DNA of 50,335 nt from Lysobacteraceae bacterium (GCA_028866435.1 JAGWIC010000012.1:1-50335); one strand, 5' to 3'; counted from the stretch's first letter, positions 19,136-32,406 are shown. The notes: generated by a model from the letters alone, not told the origin. Translations and numbers: made by a program.

Positions 19136-21553
19136 ATGCGCCGACTGCTGCTTGCCACCCTCGTTGCGCTCGCCGCCTTGCCGGCCGCTGCCGCCAGCAA
19201 CGCCCCGCTCGACCTGCAAACCATCATGGCCAATCCCGACTGGATCGGCCATGCGGTGGAAAACCCGTACTGGAGCGCGGACGGGCACAGCCTGTACTAC
19301 GCGGTCAAGCGCGACGGCGACAGCGTGCGCGACCTCTACCGCGTGAACGCGGCGGGCGGCGCCGGCAGCCGGCTCGATCCCGCCGCGATGGCGCAGGCCG
19401 ATGGCCCGCCGGTGTACGACCGCAGCCGCACGCATGCCGCCTTCATCCTGCACGGCGACGTGTTCCTGGTGGACCTCGCCAGCGGCCGCCGCGTGCAGGT
19501 GACGCGTACGCCGCAGGCCGAATCCTCGCCGCAGTTCTCCGCCGACGGCCGCACGCTGCAGTTCCGCGCCGGCAACGACTGGTACCGCTACGGCCTCGCC
19601 AGCGGCGTCACCTCGCCCGCCGCGATCCTGAAGTTCGCCGACGATCCGCAGGCGAAGCAGCCCGACGCGCTGGAGCGCCAGCAGCTGGCGCTGTTCGGCA
19701 CGTTGCGCGAATTGAAGGCCGACCGCGACGCACAGCGCGCGCAGCAACAGGCACTGGACGCCGCCGACCCCGGCCGTGCGCCGCAGCCGTTCTGGCTGGG
19801 CGACAAGGTCAAGGCGGTGGACACCGAGCTGTCGCCCGATGGCCGCTGGATGCTGGTGGTCACCGCGCCCGCGCAGCACGACGGCGGCAAGGCGCCGGAC
19901 GTGATCCACTACGTCACCGACTCGGGCTACACCGAGGTGCAAAAGGCGCGCACCTACGTGGGCCGCAACGACCCGGCACCGCAGTCGCTGCTGCTGCTCG
20001 ACCTTTCCGCGCACAAGGTGTGGCCGCTCGCCAGCGACCGGCTGCCCGGCATCAAGGACGACCCGCTGAAGGCGATCCGCGCGCAGACCGTGGCCGCGCT
20101 GGAAAAGGCCGGCCACGGCGACGAAGCCAAGGCGCTGAAGGCGCCGGCGGTGCGCCCGGTGACCATCGCCAGCGACGGCAGCGGCGGCGGCATCGCGTGG
20201 AGCGACGACGGCAGCCAGGCCGCGGTGCAGCTGCGCGCGATCGACAACAAGGACCGCTGGATCGCCAGCGTCGATTTCGCCAGGCACGCGCTGGTGCCGC
20301 AGGACCACCTGCACGACAACGCCTGGATCAACTGGAGCTTCAACGACTTCGGCTGGCTCAAGGACGGCCGCACGCTGTGGTACCTCAGCGAGGCCAGCGG
20401 CTGGTCGCGCCTCTACACCAAGCCGCTGGACGGCAAGGCGAAGGCGCTCACCGACAACAGCCGCTTCGAAGTGAGCGCGCCGGCGCTGAGCCCCGACGGC
20501 CGCTGGTTCTACCTGCTGGCGAACAAGGCGGCGCCGTACAGCTACGACGTCTATCGCGTACCCGCCGCCGGCGGTTCGTTGACCCGGGTGACGCACTACG
20601 AAGGCGTGGACGGCTTCACGCTGTCGCCCGACGGCAGCCGGCTCGCCGTGCTGCACTCGGCGCCGTACCTGCTCGACCAGCTCGCGGTGCAGGATGCCGC
20701 CGGCGGCACGCCGCGCGAACTCACCGACACCATGAAGCGCGCGTACACCGCGCACCACTGGATCCAGCCGCAGTTCGTCGAGGTGCCCTCCTCGCACGGC
20801 GCCGGCGTGGTCTACGCCAAGTACTACGGCCCCGCGAACGAGACCGACGCGCCCGCCTCGCGCCCCGCGGTGATCTTCGTGCACGGCGCCGGCTACCTGC
20901 AGGACGTGTCGAAGCAGGAGACCTACTACATCCGCGAGCAGATGTTCCACAACCTGCTGGTGCAGCAGGGCTACGTGGTGCTGGACATGGACTACCGCGG
21001 CTCCGCCGGCTACGGCCGCGACTGGCGCGATGCGATCTACCGCCACATGGGCCATCCGGAGCTCGAAGACCTGCTCGACGGCAAGGCCTGGCTGGTCAGG
21101 CACCACGGCGTCGACCCGAAACGGGTGGGCATCTACGGCGGCAGCTATGGCGGCTTCATGACCGAGATGGCGCTGCTGCGCGCACCGGGCCAGTTCGCCG
21201 CCGGCGCCGCGCTGCGTCCGCCGTCGGACTGGGTCACCTACAACCACGAGTACACCTCGAACATCCTCAACGACCCGCGGCTCGATCCCGAGGCGTACAA
21301 GACCAGCTCGCCGATCGAGTACGCACAGAACCTGCAGGACCCGCTGCTGATCGAGCACGGCCTGATCGACGACAACGTGATGACCAGCGACTCGATCCGC
21401 CTGTACCAGCGCTTCGTCGAACTGCACAAGAAGAACTTCTGGATCTCGCTGTACCCGCTGGAGCGCCACGACTTCAAGCACGCCGACGACTGGTACGACG
21501 AATACCGCCGCATCGACGAGCTGTTCGACACCTATGTGAAGCCGGTGCGGTAG
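19136..21553 (+). CDS. S9 family peptidase with DPP-IV-like N-terminal beta-propeller
   Basis: 805 aa with signal peptide; GGSYGGFMTEMALLRAP nucleophile, HGLIDDNVMTSDSIRLYQRFVEL, WFDEYRRI-like C-terminus. Confidence 0.93.
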   Translation: MRRLLLATLVALAALPAAAASNAPLDLQTIMANPDWIGHAVENPYWSADGHSLYYAVKRDGDSVRDLYRVNAAGGAGSRLDPAAMAQADGPPVYDRSRTHAAFILHGDVFLVDLASGRRVQVTRTPQAESSPQFSADGRTLQFRAGNDWYRYGLASGVTSPAAILKFADDPQAKQPDALERQQLALFGTLRELKADRDAQRAQQQALDAADPGRAPQPFWLGDKVKAVDTELSPDGRWMLVVTAPAQHDGGKAPDVIHYVTDSGYTEVQKARTYVGRNDPAPQSLLLLDLSAHKVWPLASDRLPGIKDDPLKAIRAQTVAALEKAGHGDEAKALKAPAVRPVTIASDGSGGGIAWSDDGSQAAVQLRAIDNKDRWIASVDFARHALVPQDHLHDNAWINWSFNDFGWLKDGRTLWYLSEASGWSRLYTKPLDGKAKALTDNSRFEVSAPALSPDGRWFYLLANKAAPYSYDVYRVPAAGGSLTRVTHYEGVDGFTLSPDGSRLAVLHSAPYLLDQLAVQDAAGGTPRELTDTMKRAYTAHHWIQPQFVEVPSSHGAGVVYAKYYGPANETDAPASRPAVIFVHGAGYLQDVSKQETYYIREQMFHNLLVQQGYVVLDMDYRGSAGYGRDWRDAIYRHMGHPELEDLLDGKAWLVRHHGVDPKRVGIYGGSYGGFMTEMALLRAPGQFAAGAALRPPSDWVTYNHEYTSNILNDPRLDPEAYKTSSPIEYAQNLQDPLLIEHGLIDDNVMTSDSIRLYQRFVELHKKNFWISLYPLERHDFKHADDWYDEYRRIDELFDTYVKPVR

Positions 21554-21641
21554 GCCGCGGCGATGGCGGGCGGCGGTGCTGTCGGCGGAGTAATCTCTGG
21601 CCACCCCGCCGCGGCGCCGCTCGACCAGGAGATGCCAGTCC

Positions 21642-22346
21642 ATGTCATTGAAAAAGCTGCCGCAGCAAACCTGCGCGGTCTGCGGCAAGCCGTTTGCGTC
21701 GAACAAGCTGGTTCCCGCCGACATGGTGCGCCAGGAGATCGCCGACGAAATCGCCAGGGCGGTGCCGCAGTGGTCGGCGGACAAGTTCATCTGCCGCGCC
21801 GACCTCGCCGATTTCCGCGGCCGCTACGTGCACGCCCTGCTCGAATCGGAAAAGGGCGAGCTGTCGACGCTGGAGCAGGACGTGCTGCGCAGCCTGAAGG
21901 AGCACGAGCTGCTGTCCACGGATGTGGAATCGGAGTTCGAGCAGCAGTGGACCTTCGCCGAACGGCTGGCCGACCGGATCGCCGCGTTCGGCGGCAGCTG
22001 GACCTTCCTGATCTGGTTCGGCGTGTTCCTGCTGCTGTGGATCGGGATGAATTCGCTGACCCTGTTGTTTCGCCCAGTCGACCCCTATCCCTTCATCTTC
22101 CTCAACCTGATCCTGTCGTGCGTGGCGGCGATCCAGGCGCCGGTGATCATGATGAGCCAGAACCGGCAGGAGGCGAAGGACCGCTTGCGCTCGCAGCACG
22201 ACTACCAGATCAACCTGAAGGCGGAACTGGAGATCCGCCACCTGCACGAGAAGGTCGACCACCTGCTCTCGCACCAGTGGGATCGGCTGGTCGAGATCCA
22301 GGAGCTGCAGTTGCAGCTGCTGTCGGAGCTTGGCGCGCGCAAGTAG
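21642..22346 (+). CDS. DUF1003 domain membrane protein with N-terminal CxxC segment
   Basis: CAVCGKPFASNKLVPADMV...ERLADRIAAFGGSWTFLIWFGVFLLLWIGMNSL...DPYPFIFLNLILSCVAAIQAPVIMMSQNRQ. Confidence 0.9.
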   Translation: MSLKKLPQQTCAVCGKPFASNKLVPADMVRQEIADEIARAVPQWSADKFICRADLADFRGRYVHALLESEKGELSTLEQDVLRSLKEHELLSTDVESEFEQQWTFAERLADRIAAFGGSWTFLIWFGVFLLLWIGMNSLTLLFRPVDPYPFIFLNLILSCVAAIQAPVIMMSQNRQEAKDRLRSQHDYQINLKAELEIRHLHEKVDHLLSHQWDRLVEIQELQLQLLSELGARK

Positions 22347-22361
22347 GTCCTGCCGCGCGCC

Positions 22362-23012
22362 TCAGCCGGCGCGCAGGCGGGCCGCCTCGCGGGCGAGCAG
22401 CTCGATCCCGGCCCAGTCGCCGGCGGCGAGCCGGTCGGCCGGGGTCAGCCAGGAGCCGCCCACGCAGAGCACGTTCGGCAGGGCGAGAAATTCCGGCGCG
22501 CTGTTGAGGCTGATGCCGCCGGTGGGGCAGAAGCGCACCTGCGGCAGCGGGCCGGCCCAGGCGCCGAGCAGCTTGGCGCCGCCGGCGGGTACCGCCGGGA
22601 AAAACTTCAGGTGCCGATAGCCGCGTTCGAGCAGGGTCATCAGCTCGCTGGCGGTGGCGGCGCCGGGCAGCAGCGGCAGTGCGCTGTCGTCGGCCGCGTC
22701 GAGCAGGCGCGGCGACACGCCGGGCGACACCGCGAATTTCGCTCCGGCCTGCAGCGCCGCCTGCAGGTCGCGCTCGCCGAGCACGGTGCCGACGCCGACC
22801 ATCGCGCCCTCGACCTCGGCGGCGATCGCCCGCACCGCCTCCAGCGCCGCCGGCGTGCGCAGGGTCACCTCGATCGCCGGCGTGCCGCCCGCCACCAGCG
22901 CGCGCGCCATGGCGACGGCGACCTTGGCGTCGTGGATCACCACCACCGGAATCACCGCGGCCAGGCGCATGGTGGTTTCGATTTGCTGTTGCTTGGCTTC
23001 GATGTCGTTCAT
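22362..23012 (-). CDS. eda: 2-keto-3-deoxy-6-phosphogluconate (KDPG) aldolase
   Basis: [63 protein letters not shown]. Confidence 0.95.
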   Translation of the reverse strand: MNDIEAKQQQIETTMRLAAVIPVVVIHDAKVAVAMARALVAGGTPAIEVTLRTPAALEAVRAIAAEVEGAMVGVGTVLGERDLQAALQAGAKFAVSPGVSPRLLDAADDSALPLLPGAATASELMTLLERGYRHLKFFPAVPAGGAKLLGAWAGPLPQVRFCPTGGISLNSAPEFLALPNVLCVGGSWLTPADRLAAGDWAGIELLAREAARLRAG

Positions 23013-23043
23013 GGTTTCACTCGCTCGATGGGGGCATGTTTCC

Positions 23044-23132
23044 GTAGGAGCCCGCTCGCGGGCGATGCTGTTGTTTTGATTTTCCCCACCGAGGCATCAG
23101 AGCATCAGCATCGCCCGCGAGCGGGCTCCTAC
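23044..23132. repeat. REP/BIME inverted-repeat element, family A copy 3
   Basis: GTAGGAGCCCGCTCGCGGGCGATGC ... GCATCGCCCGCGAGCGGGCTCCTAC between edd and eda. Confidence 0.9.
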
Positions 23133-23143
23133 CATAAAGGGGT

Positions 23144-24961
<1,818 letters not shown>

Positions 24962-24985
24962 GATTCAAATCCAGAAGTGAATGGA

Positions 24986-25040
24986 GAGGAGTGAGAAGTG
25001 AGAGGAGGCGCAAGTGGTCGGTGCACTTCTCTCACTCCTC
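24986..25040. repeat. Imperfect inverted repeat (hairpin) in the pgl-edd gap
   Basis: GAGGAGTGAGAAGTG (24986-25000) versus CACTTCTCTCACTCCTC (25024-25040), complementary with a 2-nt bulge. Confidence 0.7.
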
Positions 25041-25058
25041 GTCGCTCGTTTCTCGCCG

Positions 25059-25772
25059 TCAGGGACACCAGTACACCGCCACCGGCACGCGCGTCTGGGT
25101 GAGTACGGCGCGCACCGGATAGTGGCGCGCCTCGTCCAGGCCCAGCCGCGCGTCGGCGAGCAGGTCGCGCTTGCCGTCGCCGCAGACCAGCAGGTACAGC
25201 GCGCGGGTCTGCAGCAGGGCGGGCAGGCTCAGGGTGATGCGCGGCTCGCCGGCACCGGGTGCATGCATCGGCCATGCGCTGGCCGTGCCATCCAGGTCCA
25301 GCGCCTCGGCCAGGTGGTCGCCGCCGGGGAAGAACGACGCGGTGTGCCCGTCGTCGCCCATGCCCAGCACCACCACGTCGAACGGTCGCGGCAGCGCGTC
25401 GATCCGCGCCCGCGCGATCGCCAGGCCGGCTTCGGGGCTGGCGTCGCCGGTGTACAGCGGCACGAACGTCGCCGCCGCGGCGTCGCCCTGCAGCAGCAGC
25501 GACTTGACCAGCCGGGCGTTCGAGCGCGGGTCGGTGTCCGGAACCCAGCGCTCGTCGACCAGGGTCACGTGGACCCGCGACCAGTCCAGCTGCTGCTGCG
25601 CCAGCGCGGCGAAGAACAGTTTCGGGGTGCTGCCGCCGGACACCGCCAGCGCGGCCTCGCCGCGGGCCGCGAGCGAGGCGCGCAGCTGTGCGGCGGCGCG
25701 TTCGGCAAGGGCCAGCGCCTGGGCCTGGCCGTCGGAAAAACTGTGCGTGGTGACGTTCAATAGACTGGGCAT
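25059..25772 (-). CDS. pgl: 6-phosphogluconolactonase
   Basis: AVSGGSTPKLFFAALAQQQLDWSRVHVTLVDERWVPDTDPRSNARLVKSLLL; start MPSLLNVTTHSFSDG at 25772. Confidence 0.93.
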   Translation of the reverse strand: MPSLLNVTTHSFSDGQAQALALAERAAAQLRASLAARGEAALAVSGGSTPKLFFAALAQQQLDWSRVHVTLVDERWVPDTDPRSNARLVKSLLLQGDAAAATFVPLYTGDASPEAGLAIARARIDALPRPFDVVVLGMGDDGHTASFFPGGDHLAEALDLDGTASAWPMHAPGAGEPRITLSLPALLQTRALYLLVCGDGKRDLLADARLGLDEARHYPVRAVLTQTRVPVAVYWCP

Positions 25773-25885
25773 GCTGGTGGGAGCCGCGGGGCGATCACTC
25801 GCCGCGGCGGCGATCACGGGGAACGGGAGAGCCAATGTGCGCGCTCGGCGGGTAGCGCCGGGTGAAGCACGGGTAAAAACGCCGC

Positions 25886-27346
<1,461 letters not shown>

Positions 27347-27413
27347 GCAGTCACCTCGACACGATGCCGGAAGGCGGGCAGGCCGGCTGGCCGATTGCCC
27401 GGGGTGGGCAAAT

Positions 27414-27431
27414 CATACCAGTGAAATACCA
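27414..27431 (-). promoter_or_regulatory. Putative NagR-like direct repeat upstream of zwf
   Basis: Minus strand reads TGGTATT-TCAC-TGGTATG (11-bp period) in the zwf/nagR divergent region; a further TGGTATT on the plus strand at 27551-27557 next to the nagR start. Confidence 0.4.
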
Positions 27432-27566
27432 GCACGACTACCGTCTTCTGGCCCTCGCCGACGATCGGGGCGCGTCCGGACAAGTGGCATGCACGGCGCC
27501 GGTTTCGAAAATGGCCGAATGGAACGGGCTTGCGGATGGTGGATTGCTATTGGTATTGTCTGCGGC

Positions 27567-28319
27567 ATGGAAACCGCCCTGGCCAATGAATACCTGCGGA
27601 TCTGTCAGGATCCCGCCACCCACCAGCCGCTGGCCTACCTGCGCCTGCGCCGGGCGATCCGCAATATCGTCGAGCACCGCGATATCGAGCCGGGCCAGGC
27701 CCTGCCCAGCGAGCGCGACCTGTCGCAGGCGCTGAAGCTGTCGCGGGTGACCGTGCGCAAGGCGATCGCGGGCCTGGTCGAGGAGGGCCTGCTCACCCAG
27801 CGTCATGGCGCCGGCACCTTCATCGCCGAGCGCATCGTCAAGCCGATGTCGCGGCTGACCAGCTTCACCGAGGACCTGCGCGACCGCGGCCTGCGCCCGC
27901 GCTCGGAGTTCTTCGAGCGCGGCATCGGCGAGGTGACGCCGGAGGAGTCGATGGCGATGAACCTCTCGCCGGGTTCGCTGGTGGTGCGCCTGCATCGCGT
28001 GCGTTACGGCCAGGACGAGCCGCTGGCGATCGAGCGCAGCGTGGTGCCGGCCAGCATGCTGCCCGACCCGATGCTGGTGCACGATTCGCTGTACGAGGCG
28101 CTGGAAAAGCTCAATTGCCGGCCGCGCAGGGCACTGCAGCGCCTGCGCGCGGTGTCGCTCAGTGCGCCGCAGGCGCGCTTGCTGCACGTCAACGTCGGCA
28201 GCGCCGGGCTGAACATCGAACGGCGCAGCTTCCTCGACGATGGCCGCGTGGTCGAATTCACCACCTCCTGGTACCGCGGCGACATCTACGATTTCGTGGC
28301 CGAGCTGCACAGCGATTGA
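27567..28319 (+). CDS. nagR: GntR/HutC-family transcriptional regulator (NagR-like)
   Basis: wHTH PSERDLSQALKLSRVTVRKAIAGLVEEGLLTQRHGAGTFI plus UTRA domain; adjacent to nagA. Confidence 0.85.
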   Translation: METALANEYLRICQDPATHQPLAYLRLRRAIRNIVEHRDIEPGQALPSERDLSQALKLSRVTVRKAIAGLVEEGLLTQRHGAGTFIAERIVKPMSRLTSFTEDLRDRGLRPRSEFFERGIGEVTPEESMAMNLSPGSLVVRLHRVRYGQDEPLAIERSVVPASMLPDPMLVHDSLYEALEKLNCRPRRALQRLRAVSLSAPQARLLHVNVGSAGLNIERRSFLDDGRVVEFTTSWYRGDIYDFVAELHSD

Positions 28320-28323
28320 TCCC

Positions 28324-28399
28324 GCAGGAGCGCACGCTGTGCGCGATGCTCTTGATGTCGACAAGAGCAAAAGGCATCGCGCACAGGGTGCGCTCCTAC
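28324..28399. repeat. REP/BIME inverted-repeat element, family B copy 1
   Basis: GCAGGAGCGCACGCTGTGCGCGATGC ... GCATCGCGCACAGGGTGCGCTCCTAC between nagR and nagA. Confidence 0.88.
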
Positions 28400-28428
28400 A
28401 TTCCTTCATTTCTTCACGGATGCTTTCC

Positions 28429-29568
28429 ATGTCCACGGTCCTGACCAACGCCCGCGTACTCACCGATGCCGGCTGGCGCGACGATCTCGCGGTGCTGATC
28501 GAGGGCGGGCGGATCGCCGCCCTGCTGGCGCCGGCCGACCCGCTCCTGCGCGAGCTGCCACGGCAGCACCTGGACGGCGCGATGCTGGTGCCCGGCTTCA
28601 TCGACGTGCAGGTCAACGGCGGCGGCGGCGCGCTGTTCAACGACGCGCCCACGGTGGAGACGATCCGCCGGATCGGCGAAGGTCATCGACGTTACGGCAC
28701 CACCGGCTTCCTGCCGACCCTGATCAGCGACGACGTGGACGTGATGCGCGCCGCGCTGGTCGCCGTCGAGCAGGCGCTGGCCGAGGGCGTGCCCGGCGTG
28801 CTCGGCATCCACCTGGAGGGACCGTACCTCGCGCCGGCGCGCCGCGGCGTGCACGACCCGAAATACTTCCATGCGCCGGGACGCGCCGAACTCGAGCTGC
28901 TGTGCGCGCCACACCGTGGCGTGCGCCTGCTCACCCTGGCGCCGGACCAGGTGCCGCCGGAAAGCATCCGCGCGCTGGCCGACGCCGGGCTGGTCATCTG
29001 CGCCGGCCACACCGCGGCCGACTACGCCACCACCAGGGCGGCGCTGGCCGCCGGGGTGCGCGGCTTCACCCACCTGTTCAACGCGATGACCCCGCTGGGC
29101 AGCCGCGAGCCCGGCGTGGTCGGCGCCGCGCTGGACGATGCAACCAGCTGGTGCGGCCTGATCGTCGACGGCCACCACGTGCATCCGGCCAGCCTGCGCG
29201 TGGCGATCGCCGCCAAGCCGCGCGGCAAGATGCTGCTGGTCACCGACGCGATGCCGCCGGTCGGCTCGGACCACCCCGATTTCGTGATCAACGGCGAAAC
29301 CATCACCGCGAAGGATGGCATCTGCCAGACCGCGCAAGGCGTGCTGGCCGGGTCCGCACTGGACATGGCCGGCGCGGTGCGCAATACCGTGCAGATGCTC
29401 GGCCTGCCGTTGGACGAGGCGCTGCGCATGGCCAGCACCTACCCGGCCCAGTTCCTCGGCCTGGGCGCCAGCCACGGCCGCATCGCCGCGGGCTGTCGCG
29501 CCGACCTGGTGCTGCTGGACGACGACTGTCGCGTGCTTCGGAGCTGGATCGGCGGCGTCAGCGGCTGA
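28429..29568 (+). CDS. nagA: N-acetylglucosamine-6-phosphate deacetylase
   Basis: GFIDVQVNGGGGALFNDAPTVETI, GIHLEGPYLAPARRGVHDPKYF, GHTAADYATTRAAL, THLFNAMTPLGSREPG, LLVTDAMPPVG. Confidence 0.95.
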   Translation: MSTVLTNARVLTDAGWRDDLAVLIEGGRIAALLAPADPLLRELPRQHLDGAMLVPGFIDVQVNGGGGALFNDAPTVETIRRIGEGHRRYGTTGFLPTLISDDVDVMRAALVAVEQALAEGVPGVLGIHLEGPYLAPARRGVHDPKYFHAPGRAELELLCAPHRGVRLLTLAPDQVPPESIRALADAGLVICAGHTAADYATTRAALAAGVRGFTHLFNAMTPLGSREPGVVGAALDDATSWCGLIVDGHHVHPASLRVAIAAKPRGKMLLVTDAMPPVGSDHPDFVINGETITAKDGICQTAQGVLAGSALDMAGAVRNTVQMLGLPLDEALRMASTYPAQFLGLGASHGRIAAGCRADLVLLDDDCRVLRSWIGGVSG

Positions 29569-29585
29569 GCGGCGGCCGTCGCCGC

Positions 29586-30656
29586 TCAGCGCCGCGGCGG
29601 CGCGGTGGTGTGCCGGGGCGCGGTCGAGCCGCGCACCACCAGTTCCGGGCTGAAGCCTTCGTTGACCGTGCTGACCGGCTCGCCATTGGCGGCGCGCTGC
29701 AGGTCGCCGATCAGCCGCTGCGCCGCGTGCCGGGCGATTTCCTCGGTCGCCTGCCGCGCGGTGGTCAGCGCCGGCCATGACTGCTTGGAGAACGGGCTGT
29801 CCTCGAAGCCGGCGATCGACAGGTCGTAGGGCACGTTGATGCCGTCCGAATGCGCCGCCGCCAGCACGCCGGCGGCGATCTCGTCGTTGGAGCCGAAGAT
29901 CGCGGTGGGCCGCTCCTTCAGCGCCAGCAGCTTGCGCGCGCCGCGAAAGCCGTCGTCGAAGGTGTAGTCGCCGGCCAGGATCAGCTTGCGGTCCACCGCG
30001 ATGCCGTAATCCTTCAACGCGTCCTCGTAGCCCTGGTAGCGCTCGGGGCTGGAGCGGTGCTCGCGCCCGCCCCAGAGGAAGCCGATGCGCTGGTGACCGA
30101 GCTGGATCAGGTGCTCGGTGATGGCGTAGGCGGCGTCGCGGTCGTCCACGTAGACGCAGGGATAGCCATCGGCGGGGTCCTTGCGCGCGGAAATGATGCG
30201 CATGAAGGGGATGTCCGCCGCCGCCAGGGTTCGGATCAGCTCCGGCTGCTCCGACATCGGCGGCGCCAGCACCAGCCCGGCCAGGCGCGAGCGCCGCACC
30301 AGCTCGCACAACTCGTCGGCCAGCTTCGGCGACGACGAGTCGCAGGGATGGATCTGCAGGCCGAAGCCGCTCTTGCGGCACACCGACAGCACGCCGTGCT
30401 GCAGGTTGATGATGTAGTGGGCGTTGGGGTTGTCGTAGACGAGGCCGATGGCGTACGCCCGCGTGCTGCGCAGGCTGCGCGCCGAAGGATCGGGCTGGTA
30501 GCCGAGCAGGTCGATCTCGCGCTGCACCTTTTCGCGGGTGCGCGCGTGCACCGAGGGCTCGTTGTTGATCACGCGCGAAACCGTCTTCAGCGAAACGCCG
30601 GCCCTTTCCGCGACGTCCTTGATGGTGGCGCTACGTACCCGCTGAACCTCACCCAT
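29586..30656 (-). CDS. LacI-family transcriptional regulator (NagQ-like by context)
   Basis: ATIKDVAERAGVSLKTVSRVINNEPSVHARTREKVQREIDLLGYQPDPSARSLRS. Confidence 0.93.
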   Translation of the reverse strand: MGEVQRVRSATIKDVAERAGVSLKTVSRVINNEPSVHARTREKVQREIDLLGYQPDPSARSLRSTRAYAIGLVYDNPNAHYIINLQHGVLSVCRKSGFGLQIHPCDSSSPKLADELCELVRRSRLAGLVLAPPMSEQPELIRTLAAADIPFMRIISARKDPADGYPCVYVDDRDAAYAITEHLIQLGHQRIGFLWGGREHRSSPERYQGYEDALKDYGIAVDRKLILAGDYTFDDGFRGARKLLALKERPTAIFGSNDEIAAGVLAAAHSDGINVPYDLSIAGFEDSPFSKQSWPALTTARQATEEIARHAAQRLIGDLQRAANGEPVSTVNEGFSPELVVRGSTAPRHTTAPPRR

Positions 30657-30792
30657 CGTGAAAATGCCTTGCCCGGTGATGCGCCGAACTGGTTGCGCGG
30701 GATCGCGCTGCTCGTGGCGCATCGTAACCGATGGCCGGTTAAGGATGCGCTGGCCGCTGCAGGCGCACCCCGGCGCTGCGCCCGGCGGCGAC

Positions 30793-32079
30793 TCAGCTCG
30801 CCGGGTGCAGGCCGACCCGGTGGCCGGCCAGGCCGTAGTAGAGGATGTACAGGTAGCACGGCAGCATCACGCACAGGAACGCGAGCTGGAAGTCGATCAC
30901 CTGCTTCAGGTGCACGAACACCTGCGGGATCAGCGCGCCGCCCACGATGCCCATGATCAGCAGCGCGGACGCCGCCTCGGTATGCCTGCCCAGGCCCTTG
31001 ATCGCCAGCGGGAAGATCGCCGGCCACATCATCGCGTTGGCAAACCCGAGCGCGGCCACGAAGGCGACCGAGACGTAGCCGCGGGTCGCGAACGCGGCCA
31101 CCGCGAACGCCACGCCGAGCACCGCCGACACCGCCAGGTAGCGCTGCTGCGAAATGAAGCGCGGGATCACCAGCAGGCCGATGATGTAGCCCAGCAGCAT
31201 GCCGAACATGGTGTAGGAGGTGAAATGCCTGGTCGCGTCCAGCGGCAGGCCGAAGCCCTGGCCGTAGATGCCGATGGCATCGCCCGCCATCACCTCCACG
31301 CCGACGTACAGGAACAGGCACAGCACGCCCAGCCACAGGTGCGGGAAGCTGAAGATGCTACGCCCGGTGTGGCCGATCGCGTGCTCGTCGTTGGCGCCGG
31401 CCGGCTTGATCTCCGGCAGCGACGAGCGCACCACCCACACCGCCAGCAGCACCAGCAGCGCCGCCATCACCATGTACGGCCAGTAGACGCGGGCGGCGAA
31501 GCTGTCGAGCAGGGCGTCGCGCGCGGCCGCCGTCGGCGCCGCCTTGACCTGCTGGTCGAGCGTGTCGATGCCGTTCAGCACCAGCGCGCCGAACACGAAC
31601 GGCGCCAGCGCGCCGGCCACCTTGTTGCAGATGCCCATGAAGGCGATGCGCTGCGCCGCGCTGTCGATCGGCCCGAGGATGCTGATGTACGGGTTCGACG
31701 CGGTCTGCAGCAGCGACAGGCCGGCGCCGATCACGAACAGGCCGACCAGCGCGCCATGGTAGATGCGGATATTGATGAACTGGCCGAACACCACCGCGCC
31801 GATCGCCATCACGAACAGGCCCAGCGCCATGCCGCGCTTCATGCCGGTGCGCCGAAGCACCGCCGAGGACGGCAGCGCGAGCACGAAGTAGGACACATAG
31901 AACGCGACCGGGATCAGGAAGGCGCTGACGTCGTCGAGGTTGAAGGCCAGCTTGACGAAGATCGTCAGCGGGCCGTTCAGCCAGGTGACGAAGCCGAAGA
32001 TGAAGAACAGCGTGCCGATGATCAGCATCGGCATGAGGTAGCCGCGTTCGGTGGGCGTTGCCGCCGGTGTGCTTGCCAT
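30793..32079 (-). CDS. nagP: MFS sugar transporter, FucP/NagP-type
   Basis: MPMLIIGTLFFIFGFVTWLNGPLTIFVKLAFNL, LLQTASNPYISILGP, NAMMWPAIFPLAIKGLGRHTEAASALLIMGIVGGALIP. Confidence 0.92.
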   Translation of the reverse strand: MASTPAATPTERGYLMPMLIIGTLFFIFGFVTWLNGPLTIFVKLAFNLDDVSAFLIPVAFYVSYFVLALPSSAVLRRTGMKRGMALGLFVMAIGAVVFGQFINIRIYHGALVGLFVIGAGLSLLQTASNPYISILGPIDSAAQRIAFMGICNKVAGALAPFVFGALVLNGIDTLDQQVKAAPTAAARDALLDSFAARVYWPYMVMAALLVLLAVWVVRSSLPEIKPAGANDEHAIGHTGRSIFSFPHLWLGVLCLFLYVGVEVMAGDAIGIYGQGFGLPLDATRHFTSYTMFGMLLGYIIGLLVIPRFISQQRYLAVSAVLGVAFAVAAFATRGYVSVAFVAALGFANAMMWPAIFPLAIKGLGRHTEAASALLIMGIVGGALIPQVFVHLKQVIDFQLAFLCVMLPCYLYILYYGLAGHRVGLHPAS

Positions 32080-32163
32080 GATCTTCAATTCTCCCCGGAG
32101 TCTGCCGTGTCGCACCGGCCGAGTGACCGGGACAGGCGGCAATGTCCCTCAATTGCCCGCAAA

Positions 32164-32177
32164 GTGCAACGTTGTCA
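32164..32177. promoter_or_regulatory. Degenerate LacI-type operator upstream of nagP
   Basis: GTGCAACGTTGTCA shares 11 of 14 positions with TGACAACGTTGTCA. Confidence 0.45.
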
Positions 32178-32406
32178 AATACCGCGCCGCAAATCGGGCC
32201 GGTTTGACGGCCGGCCACGATCGGTACGCTGGTCGGCCGGCGCCGCGATGCCGCGCCGCATCATCGACGGGTGTGCCGGCGACAAATACTGAAAAGTGCT
32301 TCAAATAAAGCGCTATGCCAGCTCAAGCCACGATACGTCGCGGTCCCGCACGCGCCTGATGCTGCAGCGCCACCAGGGTGCGTCGCGAAATCGGCGCTCG
32401 ATCAGT

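Noticed and set aside
19106-21790. 894-aa minus-strand ORF opposite the S9 peptidase
   Set aside because: Shadow ORF caused by GC-rich third positions of the plus-strand gene.
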